From the NCBI RefSeq assembly GCF_001949145.1, contig NW_019091418.1, forward strand, positions 1,217,269-1,281,268: a stretch of 64,000 bases of DNA, read 5' to 3'. Of the stretch, positions 36,280-48,800 are shown one piece after another. Position 1 is the stretch's first letter; each line of letters begins with the position of its first letter. Source of the stretch: Acanthaster planci (Eukaryota > Echinodermata > Asteroidea > Valvatida > Acanthasteridae). A program made the translations under genes and the position numbers. The notes below the pieces were generated by a model that was not told the origin of the DNA, made no database searches, and worked only from the letters and a program-made list of their open reading frames with translations.

Positions 36280-36358
36280 GGCAAGTTTCCCGGACGATTT
36301 TAGGCAAGATGTTCTATAAAATTGGCAAGTTTGGTTGACGATTTCTGGCAAGATGTCT
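36280..36358. repeat. Two direct 36-bp repeats upstream of the small ORF
   Basis: GGCAAGTTTCCCGGACGATT (36281) and GGCAAGTTTGGTTGACGATT (36322) each continue with (T)NNGGCAAGATGT. They lie in what would be the 5' leader of the minus-strand ORF. Confidence 0.65.
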
Positions 36359-36441
36359 TGGACGGCAAGGCTGGTTTGGCAACAGCAACGTGTAGTCAAG
36401 GACCTAGAATCCTTCCAATGCTTTGCTATAGCGAGATGCAA

Positions 36442-39150
36442 AGAGAGGATGGCACCATTCTATTCGAGCAACTGGCCTGTCCGCCTTTGATAGTGTGAGG
36501 GCACTATCAAATAAATACCAACGGGGCAGCCTGGGGGTGTGGCACTTGCGTTGATACTGTCCAACAAGAAGGCTGGCCACACTGCAGTACGAGACTTTCG
36601 TTTTCCTCCACCCGCCCCACCTACCAACACTTAGTTTTAGGTCATTTCGAGGAATGAACAAATAAGTAGGCGTGTACTAAAGTTTATTCATCATCAAAAA
36701 CAACCGCAGACGATAATTAAGATGAGCAAGGCTCAATTACTTGTAACGGTAAAATGATGTTTTGTAATTATTCAAATGAAAGAAGAAATATGTAATGGTT
36801 AATTTGACAAGTATGTATTCCAAAAAACTTAGTTTAACATTTAATTGTATTTATTTACAAATGTTATATATATACATACAAATAAAACAAAATCTGTGCA
36901 CTCCTAACCCCAGAGCATCAACATCAAGAGAGCTGTTTGGGCTTTTAATTTGTGACTCGAAAACCCATAAATATTGTTATTGGTGCACGGCAACACAGTA
37001 CTTGAATTTTTAATTCTTGGAACTACCGAAACCTGTTGCATATGTAGTTTTATAAAAAAAGGTTTTGAATAAAACAAAATGAAAAAATTTTGGAACAGAG
37101 GGTACGAGTCCTCTGGAACTATGCCGTCATAAAAATAGTTTAAATATAAATACAAACTGAAAATATAGGACAACCACGACGTGACGGCGCCAGGGCGGAG
37201 GTCGCCACCCATGACATAATAACGAAGCGCAGCAGCAAAAATAAATTTGTCTTAGTCTCAATCTACCATGTACTGTCGGGTATGAAAGGCAGTGTGTCGG
37301 GGGTTTCCATTTTCAATATCAGTGGGCCCTATTTACTTTTTCACACAAAACTTGATTTCATATAAAGTTTTTTGTGTCACATAAATTAAGTAAAATAGGC
37401 GTGTATATTTTTACCCATATTGGCAGCCAGAAAATACCACACTTGACTAAAACAAGTCTATTTTGAATGACTGCCGCTAGGTACCATGCCTCTTTGCAAC
37501 GTCGAAACATGATACCACGTTCGGGTAGTGTTCTTTCCTTTTTATACCATTACCAAATGCATTAGACCGTTGATGATCAGTATATATCCAATCAGAATTC
37601 AGGAAGAAAACAGAGACTTCCTATTCAGAATGATGTGTCCAATCATGTATGCGCGTCACGAAGTGGAATGTTGAATATTTAATTGTGGGCAGGGAGGAAG
37701 TATGGTGGGCTGGAAACCCTGAGACCCTAGAAGACATTTTCACTTCTTACAGGCAAAAGAAAATTCAGGCTCTTCAACAAATCCAACCTTCCTCCTATTC
37801 TCACTGTTCCTGTTTGCATTGTCTTACCCAAATCATTTTTGGGAACACTCGTGTCCTTTTTTTTAACTTTAGCTTCCCACCCCCGCCTTATTCTTTATCA
37901 AAGTACGTTCATCCAACATATGGGTGTGCTCTAGAAACAACCAACTGTACTCTTCTTACCGCTTAAAAACGAGCCACGACAGTATACACCTCACACCCAC
38001 GGCCTAGGGAAGACACATACACCAACCCTCACGGTTTCCCGTAACCATGTTGGGGGCAAAGATCGTTTAGCGTCGCGAATAGCATAGACTTGAAACCAAG
38101 TCGGTAATTGGCTGAGTGTAGTTCCCCTTCCTCGCGCGATGCGTACACGATGTGGTCTGTCGAGCAATTTATAAACACTTGGGAACGATCAGTGGAACCC
38201 CACTCCCCAATATGCGTGTCCGACGGTGTCCAATTTTCGACTTGAACAATTTGCAAGCCCAGCTTATGGGGCTTGCTACCAAAATTGGACAGAGCACTCT
38301 GATTGGCTAAGAATCCCGATAACATGAATATTTATTTCATGGGCAGTTTGATTGGTCAGTTGAACAATTGTTAACAACAACCACAGCCTCGTTCATTGAA
38401 GAGGGTGTTTACATTATCCTAAAAAGATGATTTGCCATACAAATGTAGGAAAACGTGTTTTAGGGGGTACCATAGTTTATTTGGCACGCCGCCCAGCCCG
38501 TTAGAAATGTTTAACAAATTCCCGCGAAGGAAGTGCGGTGGACCGTCCCGTGCGAGTAATAGTTATTATCTTTTCCAGTGTAGGCACTACAGCTGTTTAG
38601 AAGGCTTAGTCCACAGTCGCACACTGGCCTGGCATTCGTGGAATTTGAGGATTTTTGGAAATTGAGGAATTCGGGGAATTTGAGGATTTGGGGGAATTTG
38701 AGGAATATTAGGAATAAAGGATTTGAATTGTAATTGGTTGTAATCATACCTGGATATTTTAACCCCCAAAGTTGTCATGTAAATAAAACTCTGTATAATT
38801 GAGACAGTTACATTTGGACTCTATCTGCCTGTTTTCCTTTGCCTTGGCGTCCTTAAACTAATAATTTAAGCGGACCTCCTTAATAGATATCCTGTCATTA
38901 CACAAGCATTGATTCTCTTACCAGAAAAAGATAGTTAAAGATTTGTTCTTGAATAGTTATGTATACTTTGTCTCTAAGCGTCGTATTAAAAGGGATATTA
39001 ATGCAAAATATGAAAGAAGCTAATCAATTGTAGACATCCCTATTTAAAATAAATGGAAGAGTCTGTTCCGTGGCGTAAGCTACTATTGACGCTCTACATG
39101 GAAAGATATGAATCATGCAGTTCAGTAGTTGCAACATGAATATCTATCCA
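36442..39150. other. Intergenic region, no gene seen
   Basis: No exon is recognisable. An A/G-rich stretch of GGAATTTGAGGATTT-like units lies at about 38637-38725. The remaining ORFs have no domain features. Confidence 0.45.
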
Positions 39151-39710
39151 GAATTAGGTTGATCAAGTCGTTAGGCGGGCACAGGGGTCGTGGGCCGACG
39201 CGACGTGCACCAAAACCCGGTTCTGAACAGCCCCCGAACAAGGGCAGAATTGGTGTGGAATGGATCTCGGGCAACGGTGAGCGGGCTCCGCACTAATACT
39301 AAAATGACGAAGCATATGGATGACAGAACCGACTAACGACTTGATTTCAAGTCTACGAATAGCGCCGCTACGCAGCGCGCTATGTGGGGGCGGGGGCTTG
39401 TGATGGGCAGGTCGTGACCTGCAAACATTCCGGGGCAATCGAGGGGCAGACAACTACATGTACATGTGCATGTATATGCAAATAAAGTCTGATCGTGTTC
39501 ACTGCGAATCAATCGCGTCCTGTGCTGAAATAGAACACAAAGCCTGGCTGCGAACACAAGTCTCCCCACAGACTCTGTAAACATTACATTCAGCCTCGCA
39601 AACCAGCGAAACGTGCAACTCACTGACACTGATAGTTGCGTGAGTACCAGTTATACTGGCGTGTTGAGTCAGGCACATTATTTTGTCATGCCCAGGAAAA
39701 GGCAACAGGC
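39150..39710 (+). promoter_or_regulatory. Candidate promoter/5'UTR of the ankyrin gene
   Basis: 39170-39450 is GC-rich and much richer in CpG than the sequence around it (for example GCCGACGCGACGTGCACC and AGCGCCGCTACGCAGCGCGC). A perfect octamer ATGCAAAT lies at 39476-39483. An ATG at 39688 opens an eight-codon upstream ORF whose TGA overlaps the proposed start (ATGA at 39711). The octamer may be chance. No transcription start can be fixed from sequence. Confidence 0.35.
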
Positions 39711-39815
39711 ATGACAAGGAGGTTAAGGAAGAACGATGCTCCCCAAAGAAGGGTAGGAACTGCTACATCGATGAAACTGAAACCGAAGGCGGTTAAAGGG
39801 CCTGTGATGACAAAG
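39711..39815 (+). CDS. Ankyrin gene, proposed first coding exon
   Basis: Encodes MTRRLRKNDAPQRRVGTATS and onward to PVMTK, basic like the following exons. Phase 0 donor ACAAAG|GTAAAA. The frame stays open upstream to 39636 without an ATG, so the start is inferred. Confidence 0.55.
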
Positions 39816-42800
39816 GTAAAAATCATATTTTGAGAAACTGTCAAGTTAAAAAATTATTAATATGTTGTAATTTTAATAGCAATAATGTTGGAATTTCTAA
39901 TCATGAGCACCCTGTTCTTATAATAAGGAAAGAACGTCCACTTTGTTTTCAAGATAATTGACATTCAGACCTTGTACATCCGCTCCTTAATCCCCACCGT
40001 TCTAGTTCAGGCAAATTTTGACAATATTGAAGTAAAATAAAAAAAGAAAAGAAATCCGCGTTCTGCGAACGACAACCACTCACTGGCGGATCATCCCATG
40101 TTGTTTCAAGTCTGGTTACCCGGCCCGGCCATTAATAATACTAAGATTCTTCGAGATTCATCAAAACTCTCTATTCAGGTCAAGGAACCAGACTACTCTC
40201 GCTAATTTGTTATCGGTCACTGCTCCTCAACGCGTCACCTATACGATGAAGTTTTCCCCATAATTTCCCTCAAAAACCGGGGCCCTGTCCACTTTTCAGA
40301 AAACGCAGTCTTTCTGATATGAAAGAGGACATCCCTGCTAATTTAGCTGGGTGAGTTGTTTCATAGATGTAGACTTTGTATCCTTTTGTAGGAACAGAGT
40401 GCTAATGATGAGGAACACCATAATGTCGATGCACGTATTTTCATGTAGTTGTTATACTAGGCTGGGTTTAATCGATCAGCTACCGTCAGTCAACCCTGGA
40501 CGAAATCTCCAACACTTTTCCTCTTTAAGCAATCCTCCACAAAGATGGAGTAGAATACTGGTGTTGGCAGGTATAGGCGAATCATGTCACAACAGATTGC
40601 ACAAAATAATGTCATTCCGATCGACCAATAGTGTCCAATAATAATGGTGACAGGTTCGTATGAATCTTTGTTGGCCATTATTGATCAATCAATCCATCAA
40701 CAGGTCGAATCATTAATTTTCTGTGTAATTGGTTGAATCTTGGAGTATGAATACCATGACCTGTCCATTACTCGGCAATCCATTTTTGAAAGATATTTTT
40801 CTTTTGACTTGTCCCACGTCAACTGTCAACTAACGATGTCACATTACTTGTCCTTCATGAAGTCAGTGGATAGAGTTTAGGCCTACATGTACATTTTGAA
40901 TCTAAACTGTTCATGACATACTTGCATTTGATAGTGTCCTGTGCCAACTGTGGTAATGTGGAAAGAGTTCCATGTACGGGCTTCACTCATTTTCCCCGTG
41001 GTGGTTTATTAGCCATCGGATAGGGATAAAAAGTTTAAAAGTCAAATTTAGCAGGGAAGTTATGGAAGCGTAAATATAGAAAATACTTCGACTTTTTTCT
41101 GGCCAGTCTCAGAGGGTTTGTGCACAAGGTGTTAAGTGATGTCCATGTATTGGGCAGCAACTATACATTTTCAGTGAGTGTTTTTTGGGGCACTTCTAAA
41201 TTTTACAGAGATGAATCTGTCTGGTTCTATGCTTACATCTACATAGATTGAAATGGCGAATTTGACTTTGTGAAAGGGATTTGAGACCTGATAGAATTTC
41301 ATACTTAATTTCCTTGAAAACCAGGGACCAGAACCCTAGGAAATATCCAGTAATTTAACGTAAGATCCAGTTTAGAACCAAGGAAGTATGACTTTGCGAC
41401 TCTTGGAGTAAGAAGAACTCTACACTACCAGATTTTAACCCATCCCCTCGTATTCCAGCAGAGGAAGGTGTTGTACACGAATGGTGAAGTGCATGGTCAT
41501 GATAGACGACTTCAATACTTCCATGTACGTGGCATCGGTTCCATGCTGGCTATATATTTGACTGGGTGTTGAGTGTCGATCCCGGAACAGTGGAAATCGA
41601 TCGTATAATGTGTAGTTACTCACAAAGTGTTCCTGAGAGAACGCTCCAATTATTTATTTCCTTTCACAATAAGTGTATACACGAGCAACGAGATAAATAT
41701 ATGAATACTGATGTAAACATAAACACTCTGATACTCGAGAAGTTTGTAGCTAAGTTTATTGGGGATCATTTATCAGTCTGGGAGACTCGATGACCACACC
41801 ATCGACTACTTACAAAATGGCAAGTCACTATTCCGTGTGAGTTGTGACCGTGTGACTTTGTAAATGGGTTCTTGACGCTAAGAGTTTTTGAACGCAGTCA
41901 AGTAATGTCAAATCGGGGTACATTCACGTTTTAAAACAATTTTCTCAACGTTTCTTCCCAAAAGCCGTCAAAACTGACACATATAGGCCTCCATATATGT
42001 CTGTTAATCTGAAGACTCGAGGCTTCAAGACCAAGGGATTGACTATTTCTTGAGAGAAAAAACCCGAGCTTCTACCCACCACTCTCTCGTTTTTCCTGAC
42101 AAAAACAACCCAAACAATCATAAAATGCATCGTACGCGCATTTCAAAGGCACTGAAAGTGAAATTGACGGTCCTATGGTACGAACCAGGGGGGGACGGAA
42201 GGGTATTGTGCGACAGGCGCCCCCTACGTTCAAACTATTCTCATTCAGTATTGTGCAGCAATGGCGTGCCCATCCTTTGTTCCAGAGCTGTGTGAAGTTG
42301 GACCACGATCCACGAACAGCCGGCAATATTTTTATTGATAATTTCTTAATTTCAACTTTGATTTAGAGTTTTTAAACCCCCATGACATATTTTTATATGG
42401 GACTTTCACTTGTATCAGAAAAGTTAATTTTCGAGATGAAAACACATTTGTGATACAAACACATTTGTGTGCGCGGCCGGTTGTGCGTGCTGCGTCTCCA
42501 CGTGCTGTGACCTTTGATCGAACGTGAAGAATTTTTGACTATACGCAAAACCAAAAGCAATGGACAAAATTTGAATGGGACGGATCACTCGTTTTGTATA
42601 ACGTTGTGGAAAAAGGTCGTGATGAAGGGAAGTATTTCCTTTAAGCGAGTACAGTCGGAAGGTGAGGCCTTTACATATATATTTCAGGGGAAAAAACTCG
42701 TTGTTCAAGGTGGGAGTTTTACAAATTAAATCGTTGTTATGCATCAAACTCTTTCCACCCCCCCTACGGACCTACTCCATAGGCGCGCACGATTTTTGCG

Positions 42801-45800
42801 CGTTTGACATAGAGCCCGCTGAGTACGCGCAATGCTTTATTCTGGAATGTATGGTCTTTGCATCCACGCCGATCCGTGCAAGAACTTAGTCTTGGTTCCA
42901 AGCATATTCCACGACACGAACCGTCACACGATTAGTCTGACTACCAGACCAGATGAATCTGACTACTTGACGAATCAAGGGTCCGGTATCACCCAATGTC
43001 ACGTGACCAGGACTGGAGAAATTCCTCCAGTTTTCCCGGAAATAGCCGCAATATTCCGAAGTCGTCCTGTCTACATTCTGCATGTTCGGATGGTACCGTT
43101 GATGTTCGGTTATACCCAGTTGGGTAGTAGGTGGGCTTCTTGAACGTAAACCGTCGACAATCATGCATTGGCATATAACAACAAAGTTACAAACAAATTA
43201 CTTTTTGATGGGTGTGTGCGTGGAAGGAATGTTTGCTGAATTGATCATAGAATTTCAAAATGCTTATGTATGATTTTGAATTTTCTGAGATTTTTTCAAG
43301 TGCGCCTCCTTACTCAGGGGAACACGCAGCTGAATTGGAACCCACCATGTACGGGAATGAAATCGAAAACATCCAGGCTTTCAACTTGTGACCTCTGACC
43401 CTTGCGTTATACCTATATGCCTGACCTAAGATTCTTTATCAAGGGTCAGATGGAATTTCAGGCTATTCATAGTGAAAGACAGCAATAGGTGGAAAGGCTT
43501 GCGGTAGCACCGTGCGAAGGAATATATCTCTCTTATGAGTATGTGTGGTTCTGAAAAGAACCGGGAAGGTTGTCAGGGAATCTTTGAGCAGGGAACCAGA
43601 CTATGCATGTACATGTAGAGGGCGGTATCAACTCTTGAATCGTTATCACACTAAGGTCTTGGATATTTTGTAAGGTCTTGGGTGGCAACAGATGGTTGCG
43701 AAAGTAGGGTATGCATTATTCATATCACGTGACTTGTGATCGGCGAAAATTACGCAAATGACTTTCCACAGGCTTCGTTTTTAAAATTTGAACATTGGCC
43801 AACATCATTGTGAACATATTACGGATGCTCATAGTTATTAGCACTCGCCAAATATCCTTCTGTAGCCCGGGACAACAGCCCAAATGTCGCCATGAGCGCA
43901 TATAAGAAACAAATCGAGCCATTTTCAATTTTTGCCATGCCGCACCATACGGTCAAGATGTATGATGTTCATGCTCGCTTTATCACTGCGAATTTGGTTA
44001 TTTTTTACCCCAAAACCTGGATATTTATATGGTAAACAATCAGCGAATAGTTCAATATGGAAAGTTGTTATAAAGATATCTATTGGCGTATCTCAAAGGC
44101 ATGTTCCAACAATCTAAAGGTGGCATTTTCTGCGGAAACTTTCCAACGTCGAGATTGGTACGCCGAATAATTAAATATACCTGTAAGGCTCAAACGAAGT
44201 TGTCGATTGGCTGCCTTGGAAAGTCGAGGGAAAAGCAATGAAAACACAAGAAATGAAAACAAAATAGCCTAGACTTCCTATGATAACGATTCCCGTGAAA
44301 ATAGCGCCCTCTAACAGTGTACGTGTGTGGTTCGTGTCGCAAAATAAATACTGGAAGGTCTTTGAAGTAAGACTAGCAGGAATCCGGTTAAAAAACTTCA
44401 TACCAATTTGTCTTTCTTTCGCCGATGAGGGTGCACTTCAACTCAGGGCTGATAGTCCTAATTTAAATACCCCAAATATGGTGCGTTTGTTTAGCCTGTC
44501 ACGTGTAAGTCAAACTTACACAAAAGGGTTCGTTTAGCCATCATCTGATCTTTGTGCCTGCCCTCCTGGTGTCCACCACCACTACCCAGCTAGCGAATAG
44601 GTCTCTGATGGCTACCTGGGTGTAATGACGTCCCTGACAAACTGTTCGAGTAGTGGTAGTCGGATCGGTTGCACCCTCGATCTTTTCAGAGTACAGACCT
44701 TTAATGTGCTGTAGATTATAAGATAATAGTAGAGTAGATTAAGTAAAGTAGACTATAAAATAACAAAATGACCAAATCACCACCAGCACTAAACTTTCTG
44801 TTTGCACAGGCCAGAAAGCAGAAGGCTGGAGATTCTCTTTCCAGCATCCCTTTTCCGATGGGTAGAATCACAAGGCTGTCTCCGACATCTAAGATGCGCG
44901 TTGTGGATCGTAAGTCAGTTTTAATTTCATGTGATCTTTTTACTTCTTGCGCTAAGAGTGAGTGTGCTAGATCGACCCCAGAGAAACACTTAATCAAATG
45001 ACGATTTATGGATCTTTGTGTTGAAAAAGTTGGGAACGGTAGTGTCTCAGAAGTTTGGGTTGCATTTTTTTGTTCACCCATGTGTGAGAATTTTGTTTTT
45101 CACTTACATTGATTTGTAATTGTCCTTAGGACCAAAACACATAGGTAAAGATGTTGAAATGCATGTTAGAGACAAACGTCGTAAGACCAGCAAGAATACT
45201 TCTGGCAGAGTGAGGACCAAACCATTTGCACAGCACAGCAAAGTCATGGAACCTGCCACCCAGAGGGTCACCAGACTGACCTTAAAAAGGTCTTCCGGAG
45301 TGGAATCTCCTGAGGCCAGATTGGTGAAATCTACTAATACAGGCAGAAAACAGGAAGATGTTGGAGTGATCGCTAAGAAGCCCAAGACTAGAGTCAAGAC
45401 CCCTGCAACTCTAGAGGTAGCCAAGCAGCTGATGAAGGGTGGAACTTTGACCTCTCAAGCCAAGCGGACAACTTCCAAGAAAGGTTTGTGGAAATTAAGG
45501 CCAGAAGTTACCATTTATTTACAAGAAGTAGGAAACGCCTTAACTTTGCATTTAACTTACCCTTTTTACTCTAAAGAGCTCATAGTGCAACAAATTACAT
45601 TATTATATAATGGAAACTTCCCAAAACAAGAACTTGATATATTTAGTTTCTTGACTTTTTTGATCACCACGTTTAGCTTCATAAAAACTACCTTCTTCAC
45701 TGTTTAAACTGGCTGTGAAATCCCAGGATAATTGTTTTCCGTGTAAAATTACACCTGTACGCCATATACGTGGCTTAACGACGTAGACAAACGCACTTGT

Positions 45801-48800
45801 GCTGTGAAAAAAAACGACGTGCCGTAAATTGACGTTTATTTAGGTATAGGCGAAGCCGTAAAATTATGTTGTTGGCCATGCTACAGTGAATCGGCGCTGC
45901 TTTAAAACGGAATTTTAACGAATAGTAATGTATTTCATTGATCGTTCACAGATATTTTATAGAGCGGAAAATGCAACACGTGCCTTTTCGCAAGCATTCT
46001 GTTCCATTTGATTCTTTCCTTTTTAAATTTTATTCCACCTTTAAAAAACTTTATTTCAACTTTTTATTTCATGAATTTATATTCTTGGACTATTTTTGAA
46101 CGACAAATTTTTGTGCAATCGTAACATTTATTTTGCACACACCTATGGGTACATTTACATTCTATCAATTTACATTGCATCAGTGTGCAGCGCGTGGGAA
46201 ATGGCTCCTTCATTCACATACCGATGTACGTGAACAGGTAATATCTTTCGTTACATTTTTGGAACCAGTCTTAGCTCTCCTTGCTATTATTATGAGTATG
46301 CACCCTTACGTCGTACTCGCTGATATGCAAAGGGAACCAGAAGCAAGAAAGCGCGCTCTGTATGCAAAACCATAACGTTGAACAAACGGAAATGTCGGAA
46401 ATCTCCTCATTTGTTGCCCGGTTCGGCTTAAACTGGGTTTTCTTCTAGTTTCTGCGGAATCAACTGCGATTTTCGCTACCTGAGGTAGGGTTACACTTTT
46501 TTTGATAGGTTTAGCATTTTATGGTATTATTTAGAGACAGCTTAAAATGTACATTCCATTTGAAATTTGCCTTCACTTAGGTCGACGCAAGGCCTTAAGC
46601 GAATGCTCCGACTTGCAAACCAATGAATCAGGCTAATAGGGCAAGCTTTTGCTTTGTTACATAAGAGACGCATCACACCAATGGATAAGAAAGACTGGGA
46701 ACAGTCTATTCCAGGGATGGTCACGCTAGGCAAAAGGATACACCAAATCACATGTATCACAGTGTCTTTAAGTCTGAGGAATTCGAGTTGTTACGTTTAT
46801 GTGCAGTCGGATTAACAGTGTGCCAAATTTTATTCAAATTTAACTCGCAAAAGGCTTATTACATGTAAACCAGTTGTAAGCTAAAGCCCTTGTTGAAACA
46901 CAGTCAAGTCACATATGAGTGTATAGCATAATTATCAGGGCACGTGTGCATGTAGATCAAAAGAACCAAGCTCTAAAACCATTCACCTCTTTCAATAATG
47001 CATTTTTATTACAGAGAGAACTATGTAACACAGCATGTGTATATGTAAAAGGATATTATCAAGCAGAATGTTAATTCAGCCTTACAGGATTTGATTGAAT
47101 TTTCCATACACAGTACACAGCCAAACGAAAATATTAAAAGCCTCAGACTTGGCTGACGAAGCAGCTTATCTCTGCCTCAGAGAAATTTTGGTTGGCTGAG
47201 CTTCAAGTTTACTTAAATTTTTGTTTTTCTATACTCAGCGTCCCAGATTGGGTTAAGTATTGATTGATGCTCAACCACGGCATTGACAGTTTGGTTGGCA
47301 GTCACATTTGTAGGTGTAGCTGTGATCATGCGCCAACTTTGGGGTCCTTCTTGGTCGTAGTTAGCGTGCTCCCTTTTCCTTTTTCTCTTAGGCTGAACAG
47401 AACCGAAAGGTCTTTCGGTGGGCGGTCGCCTCATTACTGAAGGTGTACTTGAGGTGTAACCAAGATACAAACACGGATCTGAATGGTCTTTAGTTGGCTT
47501 GCCATCTGGGAAATGTTTTGAACATCGCGATCGAATGATTTAGCAATCCAGTTCTTGTTTGTTTTTGGGTCCATTCTGTTAACGAGCTTCAGCCAGCGTT
47601 GCCTTGCTGCCGGATCACGTTTTTCCGTTGGGAATGGAAAAAGATGAAACGGCGGTTCACAGTCACAAGTTCCCAGCCCAAAATGGCACTTGTGCTTCAA
47701 ACGGTATTGCTGCTTCCACTTTTCAAAGTGAAAAGTACTATTGACACAGCAAAGAGAGAAACCATAGACTTGTCCATGCTGGCGTGCTTTTCCAGTGTTC
47801 ATTGAATATTTGTCAGCATAGATATTTTGAGCCACACCCCAGACCAATTTAATTTTAAACACTGCATTTACAAGCCTATACTCAGTCATTCCAATATTAC
47901 ATTGTAGTTGTACTTTCTTGCAGATACTTCTTGGACCTAAACTCGTCTACCAAGGGGAACGCCAGCAGAAAAAGGTCTGCAGTCCACCCTGGAGTCCTCA
48001 GGCTTGCTTGGTTGAAAAACGTCGAAAAAGAATTGTATATGTGCTTGCACAGCTTGCCCCTGACTTTGCCTAATCTAAAAAAGATACAGATCCTAATCAT
48101 TTTTCAAGGAAAGGTTAACCTACAACTAGTAGTATATTATTGCTAAGCACGAAACAAGACTCCTCATGCTACATGGGGAATGCTAAGTTACAAACTGTAA
48201 CTCATTTTTAACAGGTTTGAGTACGAAATACTTTATTAGACACTGTACTACCCGATTGTTCATGACAATTTCCCCTTCTCTTTATCATTTAGTAAAAGCA
48301 CTCTGGAATGTTGAAAAAGTGTTATCTTTCCGGATGAGGATGCAAAAACATAAAAGAAAGAAACAGATGGTGTATCATATTTTGAAGTGTTTGCCAACAG
48401 GAAATTTTGTCGTGGATAAGAATACAGTGCATAGGTTTCTTTAGAAAGCTGAAAAATTCGGCATAAGGCCAAGAAAGTCTCCGTTTTCTGATCAGTGCAC
48501 ACGTCACCCTAGACCTGCACGTCGGCAAAAAGTTTTTTGTTTGGTATAAAACGATGTCCAAAAGCTGCCAAACTTGCTTCATTGACTGGAATCCTGCTCC
48601 TGTGTCACCTGAACGTGTTTTTGATGGGGGTACGGTTGAGTAATATGTAAAGGGGTCTCTCTGATTTCCCATGGATACGTTTCGTCGGTTGCACTACAAC
48701 GTGACGTGTCGTGAATAGTTTCAAGATACAAACTGACGTATCGTGTATACAAAGTCTACGGACGGTACGTCACTTCGTGGTTCACCTGTTGTTGGCATCC

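Noticed and set aside
47924-48146. Possible extra basic exon of the ankyrin gene (SSTKGNASRKRS)
   Set aside because: The acceptor looks good, but the phase required after exon 3 meets a TAA within five codons and no suitable donor follows.
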